Of a stretch of DNA of 64,000 bases, positions 34,797 through 46,927 are shown in pieces. This DNA comes from Dermatemys mawii (taxonomy: Eukaryota > Chordata > Testudines > Dermatemydidae): the NCBI GenBank assembly GCA_007922305.1, contig ML677351.1, forward strand, positions 9,701,558-9,765,557. Reading direction: 5' to 3'. The position numbers were made by a program, and so were the translations under genes. Each line of letters opens with the position of its first letter. Positions within the stretch are counted from its first letter, which is position 1. Under the pieces are notes generated by a model. The model saw only the letters and a program-made list of their open reading frames with translations. It was not told the origin of the DNA and did no database searches.

Positions 34797-36478
34797 AATA
34801 CTGGTAGGAAAAAATGAGTATCATATTGATTGTCATCCATTGAGCCTCGGTAAATATGTCTAGTGTTTTACAGTACTTTCTTAGGAATACAAGCCTTGTT
34901 GACATAATGTTCTTAGCTGGATTATTTATATGTTATTGTTTTTGCAACAGTATCCTAACAATTATGAATTGAAGTATATTTGCTTACTAAGTATAGTCAT
35001 CAGCAAGTCTAGTCATTGATGTGCACAATAGACAGGTACTATATCAGGGTGCTAATTAAGAATAAATGCCTGAGCTCCAGAAAAGCATCCACACTTTGTA
35101 CTAGCTGCATCAAAACTCAAATCCACAAACTCTACCGAGATCCACTCCCATGATTCACATCTCAGTCAATATACTCTCTCCTGGGCCTTTTCCAGTCAAT
35201 TCATTGATTTCTGTGAACTTGAAAAAGTCCTCTCTTGCTGACATTATTGGGCAGGTACCTTAGGCAAAGGATTATTTTGATGCTTTTTCACACTGTGTTG
35301 TTTCACCTGCAGTTAAACTCATAAAAACTTTGAATTGTTCTTACAAGTCATAAATTAGCTAGATATTTTTTACCAGTACAGTCAGTCAGTTGTCTTGCTA
35401 TTTTCCAACTCCTTGGCACCAGTGTCAACATCCGCATAAAAAAAAAATCTCATGCAGGATTCCATCATTCTGAGCTGAGTCATTTTCTAAGGCAGAACCA
35501 TCATCCCTGACTATGAAATAATATTCCGAAGAACTCAACCGCAAGTGTTATCCAACATTATTTTAAATAAGACCTTTCAGTTCCTCTCAGTCTCATCACA
35601 GATGATTTGTCTAACTCACAGCTAATATCAGATCGTTGATCAGTACTCACTATGAAGTTCCTATTGTTTATATTATGGTAGTGCCTTAAAGCCCTAGTCT
35701 TCCTTCTCAGTTCTGCACTCTTTTTGCAATAATCTGTTTTGCTTTGATCTGAGTAATCTCAGATGCAGTGCTTTCCTACAAATCTTTAAGGACTTTTTCA
35801 TGCATACCACCCAACTTTTGTGAACCTTGACCCAGAAAGCACTGTGGCAGTGAACATTCTTCTGCTCATTGGAATCAGCTGTGGAATCATATTTCTACAG
35901 GTGCTCATATCAAAGATCCTGGTTTGGATCCTCCACGACATCTAGTTTCCATAAAAAAGCTGGCTGCTGAGGTCATATTTAGAGTAGCCTGAAAAAGCAA
36001 GGCCAATAGTTTAGTTCTAATGCTGTCTTCAATGTTCTCCATAATGTTATAAAATGGCATGTAAATTCTTCAGAATTAAAAGAAAGTTTCTTTACTTTAT
36101 CAATAATCTGATCTCTGAGGTTGCCATTCATATTTGTTTCAATAGATGGAAACAATCACAGAACTTTTTAAAGTTCTTAAACATCATTATTCTTTCCCTT
36201 GATTTCCAGTAGTAGCTCATCATGTCCAACATTCCAGGTTAGTTTTATCCTGCTGGATTACTTATGTTACTTAAATAGTAAAGTAGCTGTTTCAAGCAGT
36301 ACAATATAACTTGACTAGGATATTCTTCAAATACAGCAACACTGTAATCTTCTTTCCATATGTTGGTAGATTTTTTTTAATCATGCATTTTTTAAAGGTT
36401 GAAACTCTGTACAAGTCCCCTGCCTTAGTCATTCCCACCTCTGGCTTTTTCATTTGTCCAGTTTTTCACAGTGTAAAT
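34797..36478. other. No recognised feature
   Basis: AT-rich DNA without domains. Confidence 0.5.
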
Positions 36479-36565
36479 CAGGGGTAGGCAACCTATGGCA
36501 CGTGTGCCAAAGGCAGCACGCGAGCTGATTTTTAGTGGCATTCACACTGCCCAGGTCCTGGCTGA
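36479..36565 (-). mobile_element. Truncated hAT-type MITE (GGTAGGCAACC family)
   Basis: CAGGGGTAGGCAACCTATGG, then GCTGATTTTTAGTGGCATTC. Same family and orientation as the 7494 fragment; the rest is missing. Confidence 0.65.
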
Positions 36566-37103
36566 TCTCTGCTGTAAACCATGCTGCAGAGTTTTCCTTA
36601 AAGGAAAATGAGTTACCTGGAATTAATAAAGTTTCTTTTGCAAATGAGTGAACTCAATGCCATTATATGGAGGCAAGAGAGAAGCATTCTGGTTTCTCAG
36701 TGCTTTCCTTCTGTCATTTTCAGGCATAGTTTTGGAGATACTTTTTAGATCAGTGAAGACACCTACTTTTTGCATGATGGGTGCGACTTTTGCTTTTGAG
36801 GTCTGAATTTCATCAGGATATTTTTCAGGATTTCTGCAGAGGGTCACAAAGTTTGCCAGCATCATGCTCTCTTTCCATCAACCCAAGTATGGTATTTGTT
36901 CAATTTGTCAGCTGCTGTTTACTAAACAGTTTCCTTAATTGAGCTAAGTGTTCAAATAGTTTACAAATTGTACCTTATTGGTAGGTCAAATTTCTTACCC
37001 TAATTTTGATTTGTGGAATAAAACTATTCACTTCTGCTTTTAGCTTTTGCCCATTTTTATTAATACCTTTGAATATTATTGGCCAAATTCTCATTTACAC
37101 TAG
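36566..37103. other. No recognised feature
   Basis: An 80-codon minus frame at 36623-36865 has no domain that I recognise. Confidence 0.45.
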
Positions 37104-37450
37104 ATTAATAGATTCCAAAGCCATAACGGACTCTTGTGATCATCTAGGCTGACCTCCTGTTGAACAGAGGCCATAGAATTCCCCCAAAATAACTCCTGGA
37201 GCTCATATTTTAGAAAAACATCCAATCTTGATTTAAAAATTGTCAGTGATGGAGGGTCTACCATGACCCCTGGTAAATTATTCCAAAGGTTAGTTAGTCT
37301 CACAGTTAAAAATGTATGCCTCTTTTCTAGTCTGAATATGTCTAGCTTCAACTTCCAACCATTGGATCATGTTATATCTTTCTCTGTGAGACTGAAGAGC
37401 CCATTAGTAAATATTTGTTCCCCAGATAGGTACTAATAGACTGTATGAAA

Positions 37451-38237
37451 GGGTACGTCTGTCTACACAGGCGACATTAAAGCGCTGCCAAGGCTGATAT
37501 CAGATATCAGGAATGGCACTATACAAAAACCTGTAGGAGAACACCTCAATCTCCCTGCACACACCATGAAAGACTTAAAGGTCAGCATTTTGCAGCAAAA
37601 AAACTTTAAGACCAGACTGCAAAGAGAAACTGCAGAGTTGCAATTCATTTGCAAATTTGACACAATCAATTTGGGACCGAATAGAGATTTTGAATGGCTA
37701 GCTAACTACAAGAGCAGTTTCTCTTCTCTCGCTGTTCACACCTCCAGTTCAGCTGCTAGAGGAATACCTCACTCTCCCTGATTAGAGATAACAGCTGGTT
37801 CAGCCTCATTGGACCCTCCCTGTTATCTTTAACCTGGTTCTTGCCTACCTATTTATACCTGCCCCTGGATACTTCCACTGCATGCATCCGACGAAGTGGG
37901 TATTAGCTCCCGAAAGCTTATGCTCTAAAACTTTAGTTAGTCTTTAAGGTGCCACAGGACTCTTTGTCACTTCTGCAGTTCCAGACTAACACGGGTACCC
38001 CTCTGATTCTTGACACTTTAATGTGGCTGTGTAGTTGCAGTTCCAGCACTGTAATAAAACCATCTCTGTGAGGGGAATAGCTACCAGTGCTGGGAGAACA
38101 GCTATCAGCGCTGTAGATCTATTCTGAACTGTCACCTTAGAGTGCTGAAACTTTAATCACTCGGGCAGGAGTGGGTACGGGTTTCACACTCCCGAGCAAA
38201 GAAAGTTTCAGTTATAAGTGGCAGCGTAGACAAGGCC
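37451..38237. mobile_element. MITE (GTCTACAC family) inserted in CR1, itself carrying a Penelope piece
   Basis: The outer ends GGGTACGTCTGTCTACACAG and GCAGCGTAGACAAGGCCC form inverted repeats. The neighbouring AAA may be a short target duplication. Interior motifs such as CATTAAAGCGCTGCC and GACACTTTAATGTGG are inverted parts of the same miniature element. Confidence 0.7.
37495..38015 (+). mobile_element. Penelope-like 3' fragment
   Basis: The frame at 37566-37690 reads MKDLKVSILQQKNFKTR and FDTINLGPNRDFEW, continuing the GIY-YIG C-terminus seen in reverse at 21342. The 3' part has GACGAAGTGGGTATTAGCTC (near 37889), AGGTGCCACAGGACTC (near 37950) and CAGACTAACACGGGTACC, the usual Penelope tail in turtle DNA. 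Truncated. Confidence 0.8.
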
Positions 38238-38545
38238 CAAATCATCCCTTCACCTTCTCTTTGTTAAGCTAAATAGAATGAGCTCCTTGAGTCTGTCACT
38301 ATAAGGCAGGCTTCCTAATCCATTGATCATTTTCATGGCTTTTCTCTGAACACTCTCCAGTTTTTCAACATTCTTGAATTGTGGACAACCAGAACTGGAC
38401 ACAGTATTCCAACAGCAGTCACACCAATGCTAAATACAGAGTTAATATAACCTCTCTACTCCTACTCAAGATTCCCATTTATGCATCCAGGGATTGCATT
38501 AGCCCTTTTGGTCACAGTGTCATATTGGGATCAATCATCTGATTA

Positions 38546-40013
38546 TCCACCATGACCTCAAATATTTTTCAAACTAAATGCCATCTAAAACACAGGTAGC
38601 ATAACAGGGCCATCAAGTGGATGTAAATTACATTTTAAAGCCCTTTGCTCAACTAGAACAGTATGAAGGAGCCTTACAGTAAAAAGAAATCAGGAACTAA
38701 GAATCCCAAATTCTCCACCTTAATACCTGTGAGGATCTGGGCCTTGCTATAGATGCTAATACACTTCTGTTTATTGCACTTTCCACTAAAGAGTTTTGCA
38801 AATCTCTTCTCATCTTAGTTAATATGCCTAGAGTTTTGCTCTCTCCTGTTTTTACCCTTTTTTAAAAATCTCTTTGAATAAGGGTCTTTTGTATTGGCAG
38901 GGCAGTTTTCCTTTTAGCTGCATTTTTGAGAAATACAAAGCTTCTCAGATAGGCTTCAGAGGATTCCCAGTATGTTAGGGGGGATTCAACAGTGCTTTTA
39001 TTGTCTTTTGCCTCAGATTGTAAAGTCTGGATAGTTAAGCAATAAAGTAGCTCCTCCAAGGAATTAGTTATCTGTCTAGCTGTAAATCTAATAACGCCAT
39101 TGCACAGTTGGAGATATATACTGAGGTTATAGTTGTGTGAGGCTTTTAGAAATCAAAAGTAGCTCAGTCCTACAGTATACAGTTATGCATGGAGGAGCAA
39201 TACATAAATTCTCTCTCTTTTGAGAACATCCCCCTCTAAAGGGTAACCAAATATACTTCTTTCATGTGATGCTGTATAATTAGGATGACTTAGAATTCCC
39301 CTTCTTGTAACACCTGTGATCTAGCCATTAAGTTTGACAGGGTAAGGTTAAAATCTCCTCTTCCTATTATGGGTTAGGAAATTTTGTAAGTTCTAAGAAT
39401 AGCTCACTAAAGTAAAATGGAGACTTTTCATTTGAGGTTTACACATTAATTAAAATAACAGTCTGTGAATTTATCTGTGCTGGCAGGGTGACATACCTTC
39501 CTACTTTATCGGGTTTTATTTTACATAAATTATTAAAATTGTCACTCCCCTAGAATAACTAGATCAAGGTGAAAGAAAATAAAACCATAGTCACCACCTT
39601 TTTGTGTCCTTTTGCTGAAAGACTTTGTTTTGTTTTTCCTTGCAAAAGAATATCATCCTGATCTGTTTTATTAGCTAATTAATTCCTCAGATTCCACATG
39701 GGTACTTTTAATCCCGTCATTAGTCATATATAATGTATTACAGATAGCTGATTTGTGATCAAATGTTTATTCTTTTATCTCCTCCCAAGTTTCTTTTTTA
39801 GAAGTATTTTTACATTTTCTTTTTCATAAACAGCTCATTTTCATATTTGAATACACCAGCCTTCCAAAACTATAGGTCTCATTCCTGCAAAGTTGTAGGC
39901 CTTAGCTGTAAATACGTACAAGATGCTGAGCATTGACTTCAATGAGTGTTGTAGATACTTAGCACCTCATGTGAGTGCTCAGTATCTTGAAGGATTAAGC
40001 CTTTAAAGGTTAC
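38546..40013. other. No recognised gene; palindromic old repeat near 39920-39992
   Basis: CAAGATGCTGAGCA (left) and TGCTCAGTATCTTG (right) are inverted arms about 45 bases apart, typical of ancient amniote palindromic repeats. The rest is unremarkable. Confidence 0.5.
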
Positions 40014-40376
40014 TAAGGGCTTGGTTACACTGGCACTTTATAGTGCCATAAAGCCCCCACGAGCGCTATAACCTCCTCCCCGTCCACACTGGCAAGGCAT
40101 GTAGAGCACTATAACCGCTGAGTTATAGCGCTATTATTAATCCACCTCCGCATGGGGAATAAGGGCTGTAGCGCAGCTGCTGTAGCGCTACAGCAAGAAT
40201 GTGGACACCCACTGCGCATTAATTGGCCTCCAGCCCATCCCATAATTCCCGTTCGAGCCACTCTGGTCATCACTTGCAAACTCTTTTGTCCTGTCCTCAG
40301 GTGACCACACGTCAGACCCGCCCTTTAAAGTTCCAGGGAAATTTGAAAATCCCCTTCCTGTTTGCTCCAGCCAAGC

Positions 40377-40490
40377 GTGGCGTGCTCTCAGGGAATCCTT
40401 GCAGGTGATCATTCTCATTGATCTGATTGATTGTGTGGCGTAGTCTCAGGGAATCGTTGCAGGTGATCATTCTGATTGATCATCATGACT
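40377..40490 (+). repeat. 58-bp tandem duplication in the Harbinger 5' region (copy B)
   Basis: GTGGCG begins at 40377 and again at 40435. Both units include CTCAGGGAATC and GCAGGTGATCATTCT. Copy A has only one unit. It lies just before the Myb-gene start and so could alter its promoter or leader. Confidence 0.75.
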
Positions 40491-42241
40491 CCACATGCCA
40501 TGCCTCCTCGCAATAGGCGATCCCCAGCATGGAGCAATAGCGAGGTGCTGGACCTCATCAGCTGTTGGAGAGAAGAGGCTGTTCAGTCTCAGCTGCGGTC
40601 TAGCCGCAGGAATTTTGATACCTATCGGCAGATATCACGGGCGTTGGCGGAAAGAGGCCATGAGCGGGACACTCTGAAGTGCCGTGTTAAGGTAAAGGAG
40701 CTTAGGAATGCGTATCGCAAAGCCTGCAAGGCAAACGGCCGCTCCGGGGCAGCCCCGGTGACTTGCAGATTTTATAAGGAGCTGCACGCGATACTTGGTG
40801 GTGATCCTACGGTCACTCCATCGATCACCATGGACACTTCCCAGCCCACCAGTGAAGGGGGGGGTGTGAGGAGGAGGACGAAGAGCAGGAGGATGAAGAA
40901 GAGGAGGAGGAGGAGGACGAGGCGGCAGCGACCCAGGGCACGGAGGAGTCCCTGGACGCATGCAGCCAGGAGCTCTTCTCAACCCAGGAGGGCAGCCAGC
41001 CACAGCGTCCGGCGGTTGCAGGGGCCAGCTCAGCAGCGGATTGTGGAGGTAAAGCTGCTTTTCTATGCGGAAGGCTTGCAGCTTGGGGTGGAAAGGGATG
41101 CTTGCATGCTTGCCTACATGTGGAATAGTGCATAGATGTAGTCTATCACCTCGCAGTAGTCATCATCAGTAATCTCTTCAAAGGTCTCAATAAGAGCGCT
41201 TGCAATGCGCCTGCGCAGGTTTTCCGGGAGAGCCAGCATGGTCCCCGTCCCGGTCACGGTCACTAGTCCCCGCCACTGTGCTACAATGGGTGGGGGGAGC
41301 ATTGCTGCACATAGGCAAGCTGCATATGGCCCTGGGCGGATGCCGCATCTCATTAAATCCCTTCCCTTTGTTCCTCAGTGACTCGAAGCAACGAGATATC
41401 TTCCAGGACAAACACCTACGGAGAATGTTGGAACAGTCTTCAGAGTAGGGCTCCTGCCACTTCCCGGCACTCCCCACCCCCTCCCCCGGCACAGCTTTTC
41501 TGGGGCAGGGAAAAAATCATTTCCCTTGCCTCTGGAGTGCACTCACCATGGCAGGGGCTCTGTTGCTGTATCTGTGCTCTCTGCGGGACAGGCAAACGGG
41601 GAATGCGGGGGAATCATAGGCATGTCTGCTCTTTACAAGGGAACCACTGTTAAATGTATCTTTTTATTTTAGAAGGGTCCTCCTTGAGCCCTGCGCCATC
41701 GCTCTTATCAACAGCTGAGATGCTGAGGCGACTGAGGAAGCGGCCACGAAGGAGCAAAGAGGATCTTATACAGCAAGTAATGCAACAGGCTGTAACAGAG
41801 AATCGAGTTGCACAGAGGTGGAGGGAGAATGAGAGCAAGTTGAGGGAGAAGGCGCGGAAGGAGAATGTGCTTCACTGCCGGAAAAGCACCGATAAGCTGT
41901 TCTCATTACTGCAGCTTCAATTGCAGACTATGCAGCGGATTGTCACCCTTCAGGAGGAGAAGCACCGCACCCACCACCCCAATTATCATTTGCCCCAAAT
42001 CCCTTCCCCTTCTGTGCCTCAGTACCCTCCAGGCCACTATCATCAGCTATATGGTTATCACCATCCACAGCTGCCTCCAACCCCTCTGTCTTCACCGAAC
42101 AGCCCCCAAACCCCGGACCATTATCCACTGCACTCAACCCCTAATAACATGCCTTACTGCCCTCCTCATATGGGGTTCGGGGGACGTGGCCACTGTGAGG
42201 GCACTGGAGACTCAGAGACCCGGACATATTCCGATCTCTGA
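40476..42241 (+). pseudogene. Harbinger Myb/SANT-like DNA-binding protein gene, one frameshift (copy B)
   Basis: Exon 1 may start at ATG 40476, 40485 or 40500. It ends at 41048 (GAG then GTAAAG). Exon 2 starts at 41673 after TTTTATTTTAG and ends with TGA at 42239-42241. The phase of the junction matches (G plus AA). Residues about 18-105 form a trihelix/SANT domain with VLDLISCWREEAV, CRVKVKELRNAYRK and RFYKELHAILGGD. Exon 2 holds a basic patch (RRLRKRPRRSKED), a coiled coil rich in Gln, Leu and Glu, and a Pro/Tyr/His-rich tail. The only lesion seen is in a G run at 40857-40864, two bases out of frame with copy A. Beyond it the open frame turns into Arg-rich nonsense up to 41135. The acidic stretch is readable in the neighbouring frame. 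Confidence 0.88.
41114..41640 (-). other. Unassigned spliced minus-strand reading frame inside the Myb-gene intron (copy B)
   Basis: Counterpart of 10064-10580. The upstream segment ends with GCCATG and donor GTGAGT (intron 41546-41416, 131 nt), then acceptor TTCTCCGTAG. The downstream segment has EDISLLRVTEE, then a one-base loss near 41355. It then has an open 79-codon stretch (41353-41114) with RPGPYAACLCAAMLP, LRRRIASALIETFEEITDDD and ALFHM before TAG. The last stretch is intact here but shifted in copy A. Family unknown; start codon not established. Confidence 0.42.
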
Positions 42242-42330
42242 CTGACCCCATGCCACCCCCATTGCACCTCCCCCGGCTTCCCCCTCACTTGCATCACAAT
42301 ATTTTCTTTCAGCAACCGAAGTACCTGTTC

Positions 42331-42366
42331 AATAAATGGTCTTCTTAATAAATGGGTTTCTTTATT
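42331..42366. promoter_or_regulatory. Facing poly(A) signals (copy B)
   Basis: AATAAA on the plus strand at 42331-42336 and 42347-42352, and on the minus strand as TTTATT at 42361-42366. They serve the two convergent Harbinger genes, as in copy A. A CT-rich run follows at 42424-42460. Confidence 0.65.
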
Positions 42367-42473
42367 AAGTGTACATACATTATTACAGGCTACAGAAAAG
42401 CAAATGCCTGTTCCTATTAAAAGAATGCTCCCTCCCTCCCTTCCTCCCTCCCTCCTTCCATCTGCACCTCACT

Positions 42474-43637
42474 TTAGAACTGGCTTTCAGCCTCAAAATG
42501 CTCCCTCAAGGCATCCCTGATCCTAACAGCCTCGCGCTGGTCCCCTCCAAGAACCCTGCTCTCTGGCTGGGCGTATGTGGCCTCCAGGCATTGAACCTCC
42601 GAGGACCATGCCTGAGTGAAGCCTTCACTCTTCCGCTTACAAAGATTATGTAGGGCACAGCATGCGGAAATAACCGCGGAGATACTACCCTCGGCCAAGT
42701 CTAGCCTCCCATAAAGACAGCACCAGCGCGCCTTGAGACGCCCAAAAGCACACTCCACAGTCATTCGACACCGGCTAAGCCTGTAGCTGAACCTTTCCTG
42801 ACTGCTGTCCAGGCTCCCTGTGTAGGGTTTCATGAGCCAGGGCATTAAAGGGTAAGCAGGGTCACCAAGAATCACTATGGGCATTTCCACTTCCCCCACG
42901 GGGATCCTCTGGTCTGGGAAAAAAGTCCCGGTTTGCAGCTTCATGAACAGGCTGGTGTTGCAGAAGATGCGTGCATCATGCACCTTTCCAGACCAGCCAG
43001 CGTTAATGTCAGTAAAACGCCCACGGTGATCCACAAGCGCCTGGAGAACCATGGAGAAGTACCCCTTTCGGTTAACGTACTCGTCTGCTAGGTGGTCGGA
43101 CGCCAGAATAGGTATATGGGTCCCATCTATCGCTCCTCCACAGTTAGGGAAACCCATTTCTTCAAAGCCAGCCACGATGTCATGCACGTTACCCAGAGTC
43201 ATGATTTTTCGTAGCAGGATACGATTAATGGCCCTGCATACTTGCATCAGCACAACTCCAACGGTCGACTTTCCAACCCCAAACTGGTTGGCCATCGATC
43301 GGTAGCTGTCCGGTGTAGCCACTTTCCAGATCGCGATAGCTACCTGCTTCTCCACCGAGAGGGCAGCTCTCAGTCTGGTGTCCTTGCACCGCAGGGCGGG
43401 GGCGAGTTGAGCACACAGTTCCATGAAAGTGGCTTTTCTCATTCGAAAGTTTTGCAGCCACTGCTCGTCGTCCCAGACTTGCATGACGATGCGATCCCAT
43501 CACTCAGTGCTCGTTTCCCGTGCCCAGAAGCGGCGTTCCACGGCCGTGAGCATGTCCGTTAATGAGACAAGAAGCTTCGTGTCAAACGCATTCACCGCTT
43601 TGATCTCATCTTCAGACTCATCACTGTCATCCTGCAT
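42474..43637 (-). pseudogene. Harbinger (HARBI1-like) DD35E transposase with one nonsense codon (copy B)
   Basis: By homology to copy A the start is ATG 43637, giving 387 codons to the stop at 42474. Codon 46 (43502-43500) is TGA where copy A has TGG. No other break was seen. Downstream, the full nuclease is open from Met 43484: HTH-like DSYRSMANQFGVGKS, IDGTHIPI with the first catalytic Asp, LGDPAYPLMPW with the second Asp, TVECAFGRLKARW with Glu, and an uninterrupted C-terminus ending EHFEAESQF. Reinitiation at Met 43484 could in principle give a protein lacking about 51 acidic residues. Otherwise this is the better preserved of the two transposases. Confidence 0.93.
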
Positions 43638-44088
43638 GTCAAGGATTAACTCCACTGCACACAGAGATGTGCTGGCGACAGTCGTCAGCATGTCCCTCAG
43701 CAGTTCTGGATTCATTGCAGCACACGACAATGGAAGACGGAGCGCGCCTTGCTGAAACCATTGAAAGATGGCGCCGGAGGTGGAAGGAAACACAGGGATT
43801 GCTGGGATATGCCAAAAAGCATCATGGGTAGTTGAAACAGGATACAGAATGCCCCGCAAGTGACGCCCCCCCTCCCACAAGGCATTGCGCCAGATCGGGA
43901 AGAGGTGTATTGTGGAATACATGCCCTAATGCGCTGCTCTTAATGCCGTATTAAGTGCCGCAAATGTGGCCATGCTATAACGCTGGAGCATCTCAGTGTG
44001 GACATACAATAGCACTATTCATATTACTGTATAAGGGGACCGCTATAACCAATAGCGCTATAATCTTGTAAGTGTATCCATGCCCTAA

Positions 44089-46927
44089 TATTATTAGCCC
44101 CCTTGCAGTTAACAGAACAATTTGGATGAAGAAGGATTTGCAGTACTGGGTTCCTACTGTCCTGTCATTTCTTCATTATCATCATACTATAGTAAGAGTG
44201 GGGGATTAGATTATGGGTCTGCAAGGCTGGGGTTAGTGTCATTCAGATGCAGCTCACTACTAATTTTAAAAAGTCCCTTTACAGACTCAGAATGTCCTTA
44301 GTTGTATTTTTCGCTATAAACAATTGACCTTTAAGATTTATGATTGACAGAAGCTTCTCATCCAAGTGAAACTCTCTGGAAAGTCCCACTCTGCTCAACA
44401 ACAGTTAAGTATGCCAGCCAAGCTTTGTAAAACTATATTAGTCTGGATTGAAGCTTGTAAAATAGCACAAGATTCCCTCTTCTCCTCTTACCTCTCACCT
44501 TGAAGAGGAGGCTAAATTGAATACTGGACTCTACTGAGTTTAACACAACAGAAGACAATGGATTCAAATAAGTGCTGCAACTTGTATAGCCATTTAGACT
44601 AGTGCAAAAAAGTAAGTGCAAAGTGAGTATAAAATATTACCGTTCTGATCTGGCAGGCCAATGGGTAGTGGGCCCCAATTCCAAATTGGAATGTACAACC
44701 TGAGCAACTGGGTGGTGAGCTTGTGCTTTCAGCAAGGAATGCATGATGGAATCACAGGAACTCCTGCAGCTCCATGATCCAGGGCAAAAATATTCCTTTT
44801 TTTTAAACCATAACACCCATGTCCTGCAGCTAACTGCCGTCTGTATAAAGGAATGTTTGGTAAATATTTGTAGTGGCAGATCTACATCTACACTCTTCAC
44901 TATTTTCAAGGGCATCCCTACGTGATCCCCATATTCCTTCACAACCTGGACAGAAGGAAGCCACTGCAGCACTGTGCTCTGTTATACGGATGGTGCAAGA
45001 ACCTGTCCGGCTTGGTCTTCACAAATCTCCCTTTGTGTTCCTACTTTTCCCAGTGCAGAAGCTTTACAACAATTGCAATGCATTTGGGGCAAAATTTGTC
45101 CATAAGAAATCCTGGGCATATGCAGCCTCAGATATTCAGTTACTGAAATAGACCATTTCTCTGAATTCTAGGCATTTGGTTTCCTGTATTCTAGTGGACT
45201 TACTGTTTGGAAAGTTAATGTGGAGTGACAATTGGAGAAAGGTTGGGAAGTGCCACCACAGCCTAAAGAAAAATGAGAACCTTCACAACACTGGATATGG
45301 ATGTTGCTTGGCAGGAAATCCTTGTGGCTCACTCTTTCTGTCAAGCAGGAAAATATGTCTTTACAATTTTACCCAATAGAAAACGCATCTCCCCATCAGC
45401 AGTGCCAGAAAGTGACAAAACAATCAAACTGTGGAAGAATGACTGCCCAACACCTTCAACAGAGCTCAGACATTTCATCAGGGGAAAAGAACATTCATGC
45501 AAGAAAAATAAACCCAGCATAGTCAGAGAGCTGAAGGCTTGCTAAAGAGGCTGATTGTCAGTCCCATCCCATAAAAAATATCCACTACGGCTGCTGCACA
45601 GTGAGTCTAAGAGAAAAATCAGTATTTTTAAAAAAGCTTTATTTTCATTTTAATAAACATCTACTGTAGATATGAACTGCTCACTACAACTTTTCCAGTT
45701 TTTCCACCAGCAGTAATCAAAACAATTAAAGAATATGATAATAACTGATGTTAGAATAATAACTGATGTTGGAGAGAAAAACAGCACATGAAATAATTTT
45801 AGATTAACAGAGAATCATTCATCATTTGTTGGGGTGGGATCCTGACTTAATCTTTCATGTGTATTTTGGAGATTATGAAAAGGAAATATTTAATTCATTC
45901 AGCAAATTTATCCTGTTTCTATTTGAATCGTCCATAAGTTTTTTTCAATATTATTTGAAATCATTTCTATACATAATCATTGGGCTGTAGATTGTCCAGG
46001 AACAATTTGTGGACAGTATTCAGTATCTGAAATTTGATCTGCTTTGGTTTATTTTGAATGGACATGATATTCTGGGTTGCCCCAGCTGAATGAACACAAA
46101 TCTTAGAATTAAGTAATTTTCTCTAACAGTTGTTTAAAATTTGCATATTCCCACAGACAAACTCAGTCTTTGTATTTGTGGAAAGCAAACATAAAAATAG
46201 CATGAACATAACTTAAGCAGATTCACTATTTGATTTGACAGAATGTTCAGTCAAATAGTTCTGAGCCATTCCCTGAGACCTAGCGTCTGATACCCTTATT
46301 TACATTTTATCACACCATACTCCATGTGATGGCTCAGGGATGAGCTGCACCTGTGTTCTCTCCGCCAGTCTCTCCCATGGGCATTCTTTCCAAATGATAG
46401 GCCCCTACTCATTCCTCTCCCAGAGCAAAACTTCACTGTTGACCCCAATTTAGTCTGTGTTACCGGATTACAACACCCCCCGTTCACACTATCCTGCCCT
46501 AGTTACAAGATGCTTTAGACCACCTTGCAGTTCCTCATGAATACAGGTGACAGGTTCCCCTACTTTCAACTGTCTCAGAGCGAAATCCCAGTTCTAACAT
46601 TCAGACTGGATGCTGGGGTGGCAGCCCCCTGTTTTCAGCCATGTTAACCATACAGACCCAACTTACTGGTACCTTCTGTCAGGGAACCTGTGACCAAGGA
46701 CTAATTAAAGTCACTCACAACTGTTCCTTCTAAATAGGCACCTTTCCTACAAGTCCAAAAGCACTAAGCAAGATAAAAGGATTAAGACCCCCAAACAGGT
46801 TTCCCTCTCTAGGGTCTTGCCTAAAGACTGTGACCTCTCAAATATCAGGCAAGCCCAGGTGCCACAGACAAATGCTGCAGACTCTCTGCTTCATCCCCTC
46901 ATCCTTTCTGCATTCTCTTCCCACCTC
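44089..46927. other. No recognised feature
   Basis: Mixed-composition DNA. Frames around 44637-44972 (minus) and 44873-45545 (plus) have no domain I can name. A short 17-bp tandem duplication (AATAACTGATGTT) is at about 45738-45772. Confidence 0.45.

Larger units (their letters stand above)
37104..38545 (-). mobile_element. CR1 LINE 3' portion, split by a nested insertion
   Basis: The left piece (37104-37450) starts with the CR1 3' tail (AATAGATTCCAAAGCC) and encodes on the minus strand LTNLWNNLPGVMVDPPSLTI (37351-37100), the C-terminal end of CR1 ORF2. The right piece (about 38238-38545) continues the same consensus, with CACCTTCTCTTTGTTAAGC and CCAGAACTGGACACAGTATT. Between them is a 0.79-kb insertion. 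The coding frame is incomplete. Confidence 0.87.
40017..44085 (+). mobile_element. PIF-Harbinger DNA transposon, near full length (copy B)
   Basis: A 4069-bp element with ends GGGCTTGGTTACACTGGC and GTGTATCCATGCCC, flanked by TAA at 40014-40016 and 44086-44088. It has the same gene order as copy A: a Myb/SANT-like gene in two exons on the plus strand, a convergent transposase gene on the minus strand, and a minus-strand reading frame inside the Myb intron. Both genes are less damaged than in copy A. It also has a 58-bp tandem duplication upstream of the Myb start. It lies in the GBE1 upstream flank, about 27 kb from copy A and in the same orientation. Confidence 0.95.

Noticed and set aside
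44637..45545. Possible small exons (frames of 60-111 codons on both strands)
   Set aside because: No domain, no consistent splice borders and no codon pattern that I could support.
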